From JBBRHQ01 sp963720735 (GTDB lineage Bacteria > Actinomycetota > Thermoleophilia > Solirubrobacterales > 70-9): a stretch of 64,000 bases of DNA. How positions within the stretch are numbered: position 1 is the first letter of the stretch; each line of letters starts with the position of its first letter. Below are positions 33,798-41,500 of the stretch, piece after piece. Position numbers and translations under genes: made by a program. The stretch lies in assembly GCA_963720735.1 (NCBI GenBank), contig CAVRGL010000010.1:479319-543318 (forward strand), written 5' to 3'. The notes under the pieces were generated by a model. That model made no database searches. It had not been told where the DNA came from and worked only from the letters and a program-made list of their open reading frames with translations.

Positions 33798-34516
33798 GCG
33801 CGATGCCACCGGTCGAGCAGCGAGCCCCCGGACGCTGGCAGATCGCGACGGTGTCCTCGATCAAGCCCGAGACCCCGAGCGTCAAGTCGTTCCGCCTGAA
33901 GCTGCCGATGTGGGTTCCTCACTGCCCGGGGCAGCACTATGACGTCCGTCTCACCGCGCCGGACGGTTACCGCGCCCAGCGCTCCTACTCGGTCGCCTCC
34001 TCCCCGCTTGATGTAGGCGAGATCGAGCTGACGATCGACCGCCTCGCCGAGGGCGAGGTCTCGCCGTACTTCCACGACGTTCTCGTCGAAGGCGACATGG
34101 TCGAGGTCCGCGGACCCTTCGCCTCCTACTTCGTCTGGCGGGGCGAGCATCCGGCGCTGCTCGTCGGCGGCGGCTCGGGGGTGGTGCCACTGATGGCGAT
34201 GCTCCGTCACCGGCGCCGGACGATGCCCGAACTGCCGATGCGGCTGGTCTACTCGGTCCGCAACGCCGATGACGTGATCTACGCCGACGAGCTCGGGGAT
34301 GACACCTCGATCACCTTTACGCGGGAGCCGCCTTCGGGTTGGAGGGGTCACACCGGGCGGATCGATGCCGAGCTGCTGGACGGCGAAGAGCCCGGGCCGG
34401 GGACGGCCTTCGTCTGCGGCTCAAACGGTTTCGTCGAGTCCGCGAACCGGCTGCTCCTCGACGCCGGCTGGGAGCCGGCGCAGATCCGCACCGAGCGCTT
34501 CGGGCCGACCGGCTGA
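33785..34516 (+). CDS. Ferredoxin-reductase-type FAD/NAD(P)H oxidoreductase
   Basis: 243 residues. FAD domain: residues 1-100 with QRSYSVASSPLD (the RxYS flavin motif). NAD(P)H domain: LLVGGGSGVVPLMAMLRHR and the C-terminal AFVCGSNGFVESANRLLLDAG and ERFGPTG. There is no [2Fe-2S] domain, so it would hand electrons directly to a partner. TTG at 33785 has GGAGG 7 nt upstream and overlaps the preceding molybdoenzyme gene by 13 bp; the ATG at 33803 is an alternative. Likely reduces the adjacent molybdoenzyme. Confidence 0.9.
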   Translation: MDRLSAMPPVEQRAPGRWQIATVSSIKPETPSVKSFRLKLPMWVPHCPGQHYDVRLTAPDGYRAQRSYSVASSPLDVGEIELTIDRLAEGEVSPYFHDVLVEGDMVEVRGPFASYFVWRGEHPALLVGGGSGVVPLMAMLRHRRRTMPELPMRLVYSVRNADDVIYADELGDDTSITFTREPPSGWRGHTGRIDAELLDGEEPGPGTAFVCGSNGFVESANRLLLDAGWEPAQIRTERFGPTG

Positions 34517-34656
34517 GCGGAGCTTGCAGCCCTCGCACGGCACCGACGATCGAGGAGCGATTACTCACCAAGGTTCAGCAGCAATCCGGCGATCGTCGGC
34601 GAGAGGAAGTAGGCGAGAACCGCCCATGCGGGTGACAGACCGTACGTAGTTGGCCG

Positions 34657-34681
34657 CCGGGAGGTTTGTTGGGCCTCCCGG
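34657..34681 (+). other. Hairpin in the intergenic region between reductase and CoA-binding genes
   Basis: CCGGGAGG (34657-34664), 9-nt loop TTTGTTGGG, CCTCCCGG (34674-34681): an 8-bp perfect stem. It sits 140 bp after the reductase stop and 80 bp before the CoA-binding protein start, so it could be a terminator for the former or part of the 5' leader of the latter. The rest of 34517-34762 shows a CCGC-TTAAGT-GCGG mini-dyad but no gene. Confidence 0.4.
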
Positions 34682-34762
34682 ATGCCCCGCGGCAAGGGTC
34701 GGACTACGGTAAGTATGTCCGCTTAAGTGCGGCTTGCTCGTACACCGGTAGGAGGTCGAGGC

Positions 34763-35239
34763 ATGGCGAAGATCAGAGAGGCCGCGTCGGAGTTTCTCGC
34801 CAGCAGACGGGTGGCGGTCACTGGCGTCTCCCAGGACCCGAAGAATCACGGCAGCAACATCGTCTACCAGCGCCTGCGCGAGCGCGGTTATGAGGTCTTC
34901 CCTGTTAACCCCAACGCCGAGGAGGTCGAGGGTGATCGGTGCTATCGAGACTTGCGCTCGATCCCCGGCGGCATCGATGCGGTCGTGATCGCGACCAGGC
35001 CCGAGATCGCGGAGGAGACGATGCGCGAGTGCGCAGACCTCGGCATCGAGCACGTGTGGATGCATCGTGGTCCCGGCACCGGCAGCGTCTCCGAGGCTGC
35101 GGCCGACTACGGCCGCGAGCACGGAATCGCCGTGATCGCAGGCGGATGTCCGTGCATGTTCGACCCGACCGCCGACCGCGGGCACAAGGCGATGCGGATT
35201 CTATTCACCCTCACCGGCAATGTCCCCAGGGAAGTCTGA
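34763..35239 (+). CDS. CoA-binding Rossmann-fold protein (YccU-like)
   Basis: 158-residue cytosolic protein of the CoA-binding family. RRVAVTGVSQDPKNHGSNIVYQRLRERGYEVFPVNPNAEEVEG is the Rossmann nucleotide-binding part; IDAVVIATRPEIAEETMRECADLGIEHVWMH and IAGGCPCMFDPTADRGHK complete the family pattern. ATG chosen because GGAGG lies 7 nt upstream (34751-34755). Members bind CoA or acyl-CoA and may protect or regulate through CoAlation; no specific role is known. Confidence 0.88.
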   Translation: MAKIREAASEFLASRRVAVTGVSQDPKNHGSNIVYQRLRERGYEVFPVNPNAEEVEGDRCYRDLRSIPGGIDAVVIATRPEIAEETMRECADLGIEHVWMHRGPGTGSVSEAAADYGREHGIAVIAGGCPCMFDPTADRGHKAMRILFTLTGNVPREV

Positions 35240-35255
35240 CTGGTCAAAGACAAGG

Positions 35256-35277
35256 CCGCCTGGCTGATCTCAGGCGG
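35256..35277. terminator. Hairpin between convergent genes
   Basis: CCGCCTG (35256-35262), 8-nt loop, CAGGCGG (35271-35277), placed 17 bp after the CoA-binding gene and before the 3' end of the convergent secreted-protein gene. No T-run follows. A bidirectional terminator is plausible. Confidence 0.4.
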
Positions 35278-35418
35278 TGGTGCTACAGGGGCGGCCGTCC
35301 ACATCGTCTCGCTTCAATGCTCAACCGCGGGTGGGCGATTGCCAGAAAGGCCGGATGCGGCCCGCGCCGACCCGGCCTGAATCACCGCAATCCGGGCAGC
35401 AGTTCACCAACGACTTGG

Positions 35419-36024
35419 TCAACGAGCTGGTCGAGCCCGGCTTCTGTGACGCCTCTCCACCGTCGCGTTCCAGAGGAACTCGTAGGTGCTTCCGCCAGCG
35501 CAGTTGTAGTCCGGCGGCGTGAGGGCGCCGAACGGGGGCGAGGGGTACCACTGAAGGCAGCTCCCGGGTTGCTCGGCATACATCGCCGCCACTGACCCGA
35601 CGATCTGCACGGCGATGAACTGACCTTTTCGGATCGGCAGATGCTCCCTGAAGACGTAGGTGCCGGATGGCATCGGCATCAGCTCGAGGGGGCTCTGGTG
35701 TACCACCCGCCACTGCCCCCCGTCGCCGCGCTTGACGACCCGGAAGCGGACGTCGTAGGTGTGATCGTCGGTCGCCTTGCGGTAGCGCCATTTGGTGATC
35801 ACGCCGTTGAACGGTGACTTCGTCGGATGCGGGTTCCCTGGCAAGGCGGTCTGCATCAGCATGCAGGTGGTCAGGCCGCATCCCCACCCTCCCTGTGGAT
35901 CCGGAGCCGGTTTGAGATCGCTTCCGATGATCGCCGCCGAGGCGACGCCCGGAATGCAGAGCGCCGCGGCCAGCAAACAGCCCCCGAGGAGGAAGCCTCG
36001 GGTGCGTCTCGCGAGGGCTGTCAT
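35419..36024 (-). CDS. Exported beta-sandwich protein, family shared with 60475-61110
   Basis: 201 residues with signal peptide (GFLLGGCLLAAALCIPGVASAA). The mature part has paired cysteines (GCGLTTC), GNPHPTKSPFNGVITKWRYRKA, DVRFRVVKRGDGGQW, FREHLPIRKGQFIAVQI and SCLQWYPSPP. The same order of features (Cys-x-Cys region, PxxGxIxxxR strand, RV-strand, then KRGxYLAxR/Q) is present in the protein at 60475-61110, so the two are likely paralogues of a secreted family. The basic C-terminal tail RRHRSRARPAR may reflect a late frameshift. Function unknown. Confidence 0.65.
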   Translation of the reverse strand: MTALARRTRGFLLGGCLLAAALCIPGVASAAIIGSDLKPAPDPQGGWGCGLTTCMLMQTALPGNPHPTKSPFNGVITKWRYRKATDDHTYDVRFRVVKRGDGGQWRVVHQSPLELMPMPSGTYVFREHLPIRKGQFIAVQIVGSVAAMYAEQPGSCLQWYPSPPFGALTPPDYNCAGGSTYEFLWNATVERRHRSRARPAR

Positions 36025-36340
36025 GCGGTGCTCGCCAAATCGTCACCGAGAGCATCAAGGATCCCTCAGGCAGCGTGGGGCGAAACCGTGCAAATACCGC
36101 CCCCGATGAGAAACCGCACGCGCCGATCGACATCGTCGCGTATCCGCCGCACCTCGCAAGATGACTCCGCTGCGGGGAATAGACTGGTTCTACCGGTGCG
36201 GCGTTCGTTCGGCCACGGAGTGCTCTGGCCGAGGGCGCGAAGGTGAGCCACGACGCCGAGCTGGGCGCCCAGGACCCGGCAGCCGCGAACGGCCACAGAC
36301 GCTTCGACAGGCTGGGAATTCCATAACTAGGAGGAAAGGC
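36025..36340. other. Intergenic stretch between divergent small genes
   Basis: 316 bp with no convincing gene. It should hold the promoters of the exported protein (minus) and of the small basic protein (plus). The only clear signal is the ribosome-binding site AGGAGG at the right-hand end. Confidence 0.5.
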
Positions 36341-36505
36341 ATGGCCTCAGGCGGCAAGAGAAAGACCACGATGGCAAAGCTCAACCGTGAACGCAGGCTT
36401 CTCGAGCGTCGGCGGGAGAAGCAGATCAAGAAGGCTGCGAGGAAGCAAGAAGCAGCAGATCGATCGAGTCGACCCAGCGATCCGCTACCCGGAACCGACG
36501 GCTAA
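36341..36505 (+). CDS. Small highly basic protein
   Basis: 54 residues, predicted from a strong AGGAGGAAAGGC-ATG translation start. The sequence is dominated by Lys and Arg in a probable single amphipathic helix (TTMAKLNRERRLLERRREKQ followed by IKKAARKQEA), then an acidic-neutral tail. Such proteins often bind ribosomes, RNA or DNA, but nothing specific is recognisable. Isolated gene, convergent with the TetR gene downstream. Confidence 0.6.
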   Translation: MASGGKRKTTMAKLNRERRLLERRREKQIKKAARKQEAADRSSRPSDPLPGTDG

Positions 36506-36586
36506 TTCGCTCAAGCTGTCCGGGGGCTCGCGGTTCAGACCGGGTTTCCGGTCACAGCCAAACTGCTCCGCGGAAACTGCTGGTCC

Positions 36587-37243
36587 TTACGGTTCTTGCG
36601 CGTCGACGAGCGCGCCAAAAAGCAGGTCGAAGAGCGGAACGTAGGCCTCCAGCGGAACCCCCTCCGGGTCGACCAGGTGCTGCACCGCCAGGCCGACGTC
36701 GAGGGCGATCATCGCCGTTGCGATCTGGTCTGGTGGCAGGGGAGACTTGCGCCCGACCTCCTTGAAGGTGGCCTTGATCTGCCCGGCAACCAGCGTCCGG
36801 TTGCCGCTCCAGAAGCTCGCCGCGAGCCCTCGAAACTCCTCATCGCGCGCCGCCTGAGTCAGACACTCGAGCCAAAGGCGAAAAAGCCAGCTGCCCTCCT
36901 CCCGCTTCTGCACGTCGCGCAGGCGCTCGGCGCCCCAGCGCAGGCGATCCCGGGGCGTGCCGGGCTGCTCCCGGGCCTGCTCGGCCATCTGCGCGTATTG
37001 CCGGTAAACGCGATCCTGGAGCAGCTCGACAAAGAGCTCGTCCTTGCTCTTGAAGTTGGAGTAGAAGGCGCCCCGGGTGAAGCCGGCCTCTGCTGCGATC
37101 TCCGCGACGCTCGACCCCCGCAGACCGCGCCGCAGGAAGACGCGCTCGGCCGCATTGAGGAGGCGCTGGCGAGTCTCGGCCTGCTTCTCCTTGCGAGTCA
37201 GGCGCTTCGGCGCCTTCAGGCGAGGGGTGGCGGTCTCAGCCAA
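36587..37243 (-). CDS. TetR/AcrR-family transcriptional regulator
   Basis: About 218 residues from a TTG at 37243; an in-frame ATG at 37315 would overlap the upstream membrane-protein gene. The N-terminal HTH is clear: RLLNAAERVFLRRGLRGSSVAEIAAEAGFTRGAFYSNFKSKDELF, the canonical TetR recognition region (the FYSNF segment). The C-terminal ligand domain is helical and Trp-rich. It follows the 146-residue membrane-protein gene by 16 bp, and a 36-bp concentric palindrome precedes that gene, so the pair is probably an autoregulated operon. Ligand unknown. Confidence 0.88.
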   Translation of the reverse strand: MAETATPRLKAPKRLTRKEKQAETRQRLLNAAERVFLRRGLRGSSVAEIAAEAGFTRGAFYSNFKSKDELFVELLQDRVYRQYAQMAEQAREQPGTPRDRLRWGAERLRDVQKREEGSWLFRLWLECLTQAARDEEFRGLAASFWSGNRTLVAGQIKATFKEVGRKSPLPPDQIATAMIALDVGLAVQHLVDPEGVPLEAYVPLFDLLFGALVDAQEP

Positions 37244-37259
37244 TGGCGTCCACGGACGA

Positions 37260-37700
37260 TCACTGCCTCGGGAGCGGATTGCCCGCGAAGAAGAAGAACC
37301 AGATCTCGAAGGCAATGATCGCCAGTACCGCGACGACTATGAAGACCCGTTCGATGGGATCAATGCCTTGATCGTCCGGCCGCGGGGCGTCGCTGAAGCT
37401 GCGGTTCCACGACCTTCTCCTTGCCCGGCCGCGCTCCCCGTCCGGGTCGATCGAGCGGCCCCTGAGCCACGACCCGGCCAGGAGCGCGAGCCAATAGGAG
37501 ACGAGGATCCCTGTGGTGATCAGGACCGCGAGGGAGGGAGTCAGGTCTCGCTTGGTCCCAGCCACCTTCGAGGCGAGCCAAATCCAAACGAGGGGAATCC
37601 CAACGGCGACCGAGACTGCGACGAGGAGACCCGACAGGTTGGATCCGGTCGCCCTGACCCGGCCCAGCGGAGTCTGCCTCTTTCCGTGCTGCGATTTCAT
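37260..37700 (-). CDS. Small integral membrane protein upstream of tetR
   Basis: 146 residues with three probable membrane helices: SGLLVAVSVAVGIPLVWIWLA, SLAVLITTGILVSYWLALLA and VFIVVAVLAIIAFEIWFFFFAG, the last close to the C-terminus (NPLPRQ). A charged cytoplasmic loop (RSIDPDGERGRARRRSWNR) joins helices 2 and 3. No transporter signature recognised. GGGAGG lies 8 nt before the ATG, inside the palindromic operator, so repressor binding would block transcription through the leader or translation initiation. Likely the target of the TetR encoded next. Confidence 0.72.
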   Translation of the reverse strand: MKSQHGKRQTPLGRVRATGSNLSGLLVAVSVAVGIPLVWIWLASKVAGTKRDLTPSLAVLITTGILVSYWLALLAGSWLRGRSIDPDGERGRARRRSWNRSFSDAPRPDDQGIDPIERVFIVVAVLAIIAFEIWFFFFAGNPLPRQ

Positions 37701-37703
37701 CTC

Positions 37704-37739
37704 GGATACCTCCCTGTATCGTAATACAGATTTGTATCC
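37704..37739. promoter_or_regulatory. 36-bp concentric palindrome, probable TetR operator
   Basis: Two inverted repeats share one centre (37721.5): outer GGATAC (37704-37709) / GTATCC (37734-37739) and inner CTGTAT (37714-37719) / ATACAG (37724-37729), with 4-bp spacers throughout. It covers the ribosome-binding region of the membrane-protein gene that begins at 37700. The two-tier dyad fits binding of two TetR dimers, as known for QacR-type repressors; binding here is inferred. Confidence 0.72.
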
Positions 37740-37960
37740 GAAGCTGGACGAACGTCAGCTCGACGGCGGAGCGGCTCTGAGCCTCGCCAAACTGGCTACG
37801 CCCTCATTGGCCCTTCTTCATAGAGACGAGAAGCGGCAACCTTTAAGGATCAAGCCTCCATACGTCGAAGGCGGCGTCTAGGCCACAACCGGGCCGCGGC
37901 GGCGGAGAGGGTCCGCGCCAGCCGGGCCAGGCCTCTCCGTCGTTTGCGGGCAGTTCGGCT

Positions 37961-38005
<45 letters not shown>

Positions 38006-38230
38006 ATAGGACGGGGAAAGCGACGCGTCGCGACGCAGCATGTGAAGCGCGTGCAAATGCCACGGGATTGAGGCGACAAACCGCACGGGCTGACGCCCCC
38101 AGGCATGGACTGCTCGGGGGCGTTTGGGTCACTATCGGGCCAGAGGAACGGCAGCCCGCTATCAGTCGAGTCACGCATCGGACATCGCCGGATCGGCCCA
38201 TGCGATGGACCAGTGAGCCCAACGGTCTTT

Positions 38231-38261
38231 CGCGAGAGACCCTTTCGGTTCTTCTCTCGCG
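38231..38261. other. Hairpin in the 359-bp gap at the island's left end
   Basis: CGCGAGAGA (38231-38239), 13-nt loop, TCTCTCGCG (38253-38261), a 9-bp perfect stem about 100 bp beyond the permease stop. It may end the minus-strand ABC operon, though no U-run follows. The remainder of 38006-38364 shows no convincing gene or integrase fragment. Confidence 0.4.
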
Positions 38262-38364
38262 CGAGGAGGTCGACCGAGCACGCCGCGGCTGCCGGTCACC
38301 GGAGCCCTGTCGACGACCTCGCAGACCAGGGGCTCCATCCCGGTCACCTTTCTAGACGCCCAAG

Positions 38365-39198
38365 CTAGTCACGGTAGAGGTGCATGGTGAGCGGCGCGAA
38401 GACGATCGTGATCGCCGCGCTCGCCGCGAGCACCCAGAGGATCTGCCCGGCCGTCGCCGTTCCGTTCATAAGTGCCCGCTCGGCCGTCACCAGATGCGAG
38501 ATCGGGTTGACGGTGACGAAGGAATGCAGCCAAGACGGCATCGTCCCAGGATCCACGAACACGTTGCTCGCGAAGGTGAGCGGAAACAGCACGATAAGGC
38601 CGACGCTCATGATCGCCCTGGGCGAGCGCATGACCAGGCCGAGCGCGGTCCAGACCCAGCCCAACGCGAAGGCGAACACCAGCACGAGTCCGACGGCGGC
38701 AAGCACTCCAAGAGCCCCGCCGTGCGGTCGGAAGCCCATGATCAAGCCGAGCCCGATCACCAGGGCCGACGCGACCAGATAGCGGCCCGTGTCGCCCAGA
38801 AGGTTGCCGATGATCGGGGCGGGCCGCCAGATGGGCATCGAGCGAAACCGGTCGAAGGCGCCGGTCGAGAGGTCTGTGTTCAGGGTCACCCCTGTGTACA
38901 CCGTTACGAGCACCACGGCCAGCACCAGGGTGCCGGGAAGGAGAAACTGCAGGTACTTGCCCGTGGATCCGGCGAGAGCGCCGCCGAACAAGTATGTGAA
39001 CATGAGCGTGAAGATGATCGGGATGCCGATGACGTCGCCTAGTTCTTCCGGAACGTGCTTGAGCTTCAGCATCGCCCGCCACCCGAAGGTGAGCGATGCG
39101 GAGAGCGCCCCCGCGGCGGGCGGGCGCGTTCGGGACGGCAGCGCTTCCTGCAAGTAGCCGTTGTCGGCGTCTCGTTGCGGGGCCTGTGGACCGTTCAT
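38365..39198 (-). CDS. ABC-2 type permease, DrrB-like drug/lipid exporter
   Basis: 277 residues with six membrane segments in the ABC-2 pattern. Conserved features are VIGIPIIFTLMFTYLFGGALAGS, YLQFLLPGTLVLAVVLVTVYTGVTLNTDLSTGAFDRFRSMP and the late FPLTFASNVFVDPGTMPSWL followed by NPISHLVTAERALM, hallmarks of the daunorubicin-resistance DrrB family. The ATG overlaps the stop of the ATPase gene in ATGA, so the two subunits are coupled. Probably exports an antibiotic or lipid. Last gene of the island's tetR-drrA-drrB set. Confidence 0.92.
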   Translation of the reverse strand: MNGPQAPQRDADNGYLQEALPSRTRPPAAGALSASLTFGWRAMLKLKHVPEELGDVIGIPIIFTLMFTYLFGGALAGSTGKYLQFLLPGTLVLAVVLVTVYTGVTLNTDLSTGAFDRFRSMPIWRPAPIIGNLLGDTGRYLVASALVIGLGLIMGFRPHGGALGVLAAVGLVLVFAFALGWVWTALGLVMRSPRAIMSVGLIVLFPLTFASNVFVDPGTMPSWLHSFVTVNPISHLVTAERALMNGTATAGQILWVLAASAAITIVFAPLTMHLYRD

Positions 39199-40199
39199 CG
39201 GGCTTCCTCCTTCGTCTCGGCTGAGGCCCCGGCCGGACCCCCGGTCAGGGCGAGGAACACCTCATCCAGGCTCGGCTGCGCGAGCGCGAGCTCGCTGACC
39301 GTAATGCCCGAGCTGGAGAGCTCGGCCACCGCGCGCGCCACTCCCGCCGCCACCTCGTGGCCGCCGTTCGTCGAAGCGAGCCGCCCCGAGAGCGCCGCGG
39401 GGTCAGACTCGAGGCCGATGGGTATATGGAGCTCTCGCGACAGCACCTCTTGCGCCTCCTGGCGACGCACTGGGTCGATCAGTCGCACCCTCAGCGAGCC
39501 TGACCCGATTGAGGCCTTGAGTTCCCCGCTGGTGCCGTCGGCGATCAGCTTGCCGTCGGCGATGACGCCAATCCGATCGGCAAGCTGGTCGGCCTCGTCG
39601 AGGTACTGAGTCGTAAGGAGCACGGTCGTGCCCTCGGCGACGATGGCGCGAACGATCTCCCAGACCTGCCGGCGACTGCGGGGGTCAAGGCCGGTGGTGG
39701 GCTCGTCGAGGAAAAGAAGGTCCGGCCTTTCGACGAGGCTCGCCGCGATGTCGAGTCGGCGCCGCATACCGCCGGAGAGGCTCCCAACCTGGCGCCTTCC
39801 GGATTCGGCCAAGCCGAAGGAATCGAGCAGCTCGGCCGCTCGCGCGCGGGCTCCCTTCCAGGAATGTCCGAGCAGCCTGGCGAACAAGACAAGGTTCTCA
39901 CGCCCGGTCAGCTCGTTGTCGACCGACGCGAACTGACCAGTCAAGCTCACGCGCTCGCGGACAGCGGCAGCCTCGTGGAGGACATCGTGTCCGAAGACAC
40001 GCGCCGTTCCGCTGTCCGGATGCAGCAGGGTGGCGAGGATCCGGATGGTCGTCGTCTTGCCGGCGCCGTTGGGGCCTAGGAAGCCGAACACAGTGCCCCT
40101 GGGCACACTCAGCTCGACCCCGTTGACGGCAACGTTCTCACCGAAGGCCTTGCTCAGGCCATGTGCCTCGATCGCCAGCTCTGGGGGTGAATTTGTCAT
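39195..40199 (-). CDS. ABC transporter ATPase, DrrA-like
   Basis: 334 residues: Walker A GPNGAGKTTT, Q-loop GQFASVDNELTGRENL, signature LSGGMRRRLD, Walker B LLFLDEPTTGLDP, then the H-loop region replaced by LLTTQYLDEADQLADRI as in DrrA proteins. A C-terminal extension ends EVFLALTGGPAGA, also family-typical. It powers the DrrB-like permease encoded immediately after it with a 4-base overlap. Divergent neighbours are absent; the TetR gene lies 40 bp upstream on the same strand. Confidence 0.94.
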   Translation of the reverse strand: MTNSPPELAIEAHGLSKAFGENVAVNGVELSVPRGTVFGFLGPNGAGKTTTIRILATLLHPDSGTARVFGHDVLHEAAAVRERVSLTGQFASVDNELTGRENLVLFARLLGHSWKGARARAAELLDSFGLAESGRRQVGSLSGGMRRRLDIAASLVERPDLLFLDEPTTGLDPRSRRQVWEIVRAIVAEGTTVLLTTQYLDEADQLADRIGVIADGKLIADGTSGELKASIGSGSLRVRLIDPVRRQEAQEVLSRELHIPIGLESDPAALSGRLASTNGGHEVAAGVARAVAELSSSGITVSELALAQPSLDEVFLALTGGPAGASAETKEEAR

Positions 40200-40239
40200 C
40201 GTTGCTCCATCGGTAAACGTGGTTGGATGGCGCGGCGGA

Positions 40240-40881
40240 TCAGGGCCGACGCTCCTTGGTCTTTCGCGGGATCTGGATGCTCTGCCGACTCCCCCGAAAC
40301 ATCAGCGCTATCGGTTCGGCCGTCTGGGCAACGTCCAGCTTGGGGTCGACGAGGCGATGAAGCAGCAGCCCGTCCAGAGCGGCAGCAAGCAGCATTGCCG
40401 TCGCGCTCAGGTCGAGCTCTGAATCGATCTCGCCGTGGTCCTGCGCGGCCTCAAGCCGCTCGAGAATGAGTTCCCGGAACCTGCGTGACGCGTTCCGCGC
40501 CCAGCGGCGGAACGCCGGATCGCGGGTCGCCTTGACCATCGCCTCGGCGAGGATCGTCGAGCCAGGGGTGTGCTGTCCGCGGTGTTCGATCCACTCGAGC
40601 ATCGCCTCAATCCCGTCGTTGATCGTCGCGCCCGAGCCGAGGGCGTCGATCGACGGTCCAAGCCCCTCAATCAAGGCGTGCTGGGCTGCCTCCATGGTGA
40701 GCGCCGACATCGAGCCAAAGTGGTAATGGACGAGGGCGGGGTTCACACCTGCCCGCTCGGCTATCGCCCGCGTTCGGACGCGGTCGATCCCGATCTCTGC
40801 CATCAACTCAACCGTCGCCTCAAGGATTCGCTCCCGAGTCGACTGCCTTCCGACGGCTATGGTTTGGTCGGTATTGGGCAT
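40240..40881 (-). CDS. TetR-family regulator of the ABC exporter
   Basis: 213 residues. HTH: RILEATVELMAEIGIDRVRTRAIAERAGVNPALVHYHFGSMSAL, a canonical TetR N-terminus (LVHYHFG recognition helix). The rest is a helical ligand-binding domain. It is transcribed from a strong promoter with a 33-bp dyad overlapping its own start and reads into drrA and drrB, so it most likely autoregulates the operon and responds to an exported drug. The ATG is 8 nt after the -10, with no Shine-Dalgarno, so probably leaderless. Confidence 0.92.
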   Translation of the reverse strand: MPNTDQTIAVGRQSTRERILEATVELMAEIGIDRVRTRAIAERAGVNPALVHYHFGSMSALTMEAAQHALIEGLGPSIDALGSGATINDGIEAMLEWIEHRGQHTPGSTILAEAMVKATRDPAFRRWARNASRRFRELILERLEAAQDHGEIDSELDLSATAMLLAAALDGLLLHRLVDPKLDVAQTAEPIALMFRGSRQSIQIPRKTKERRP

Positions 40882-40917
40882 TTGCCTAAATCATACGCCC
40901 AATATCGCGCTTGTCAA
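40872..40917 (-). promoter_or_regulatory. Consensus promoter with TetR operator, leaderless start
   Basis: On the minus strand TTGACA (40917-40912), a 16-bp spacer and TATGAT (40895-40890) precede the tetR ATG (40881) by 8 nt. A dyad TATTGGGC-N17-GCCCAATA (40872-40879 / 40897-40904) brackets the -10 and start codon, so a bound repressor would occlude the polymerase. It is the best -35/-10 pair seen in the window and lies in the island. Confidence 0.7.
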
Positions 40918-40921
40918 GGTC

Positions 40922-41110
40922 TCAGCCCGCGTACACCGGCCGCGGCCCCTCCGGCCCCTCGTACTCTGCGGATGCGATCGGGCGGAGCATGTCGGCGAGC
41001 GGCGTTCCGTCCGGGCGCCAGATGACGTGCGGTTGTCCATGGCGAACCTCCTAGCCGTGCTGGAAGATCGCCCGACCGTCGGGCGCCAGGTCATCTCCCG
41101 CCCCCGGATG
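40922..41110 (-). pseudogene. Unassigned decayed coding remnant
   Basis: One minus-strand frame reads DDLAPDGRAIFQHG, an in-frame TAG, then EVRHGQPHVIWRPDGTPLAD followed by MLRPIASAEYEGPEGPRPVYAG and TGA. The protein-like composition on both sides of the TAG suggests an inactivated gene. A neighbouring frame at 41167-41260 ends LYEVAGTDLPDGTGHTHSRA and IPDWVERQR, possibly another fragment. No family recognised. Confidence 0.35.
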
Positions 41111-41233
41111 ACATTGACACTCGTTGCCGCTCAGGCCGGCGCGAAGGATGCCCGCCTGGCGTTCGGTCAACGCTGCCGCTCGACCCAGTCGGGGATCGCC
41201 CGGGAGTGGGTGTGACCGGTCCCGTCCGGCAGG

Positions 41234-41500
41234 TCAGTGCCGGCAACTTCGTAGAGCGGTCGCGGTTGCGCCCGACTCTTTCGACATCTCGACGCGCTCG
41301 GCTTCCCGCACAGCGCGCGCTGCAGCGGCGTAGCGGTCGCACACCAGTTGCTGGACCACGCCGCTCTCAGCCTGGCCCGCCGAGCACCCGCACGTCGGCA
41401 TCTGCTCGGCCGCGTATGACCCGCAGCACTGGGACTTGGCCTCAAGCTAGCAGCAGCTCTCCTGCGCCTCAGGGGAACAACAGGTGCTCAGCTCAGCATC
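41234..41500 (-). pseudogene. arsM-like (arsenite methyltransferase) N-terminal remnant
   Basis: The frame reads DAELSTCCSPEAQESCC, TAG (41447-41449), LEAKSQCCGSYAAEQMPTCG, CSAGQAESGVVQQLVCDRY, AAAARAVREA and stops at 41234. The repeated CC(S/A)PEAQ, CCG and CGCSAG motifs followed by RYAAAARAV are the Cys-rich N-terminus of actinobacterial ArsM proteins. The SAM-binding domain is gone and a nonsense codon interrupts the rest. It starts within the end of the arsR remnant, as in intact ars operons. Confidence 0.55.
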
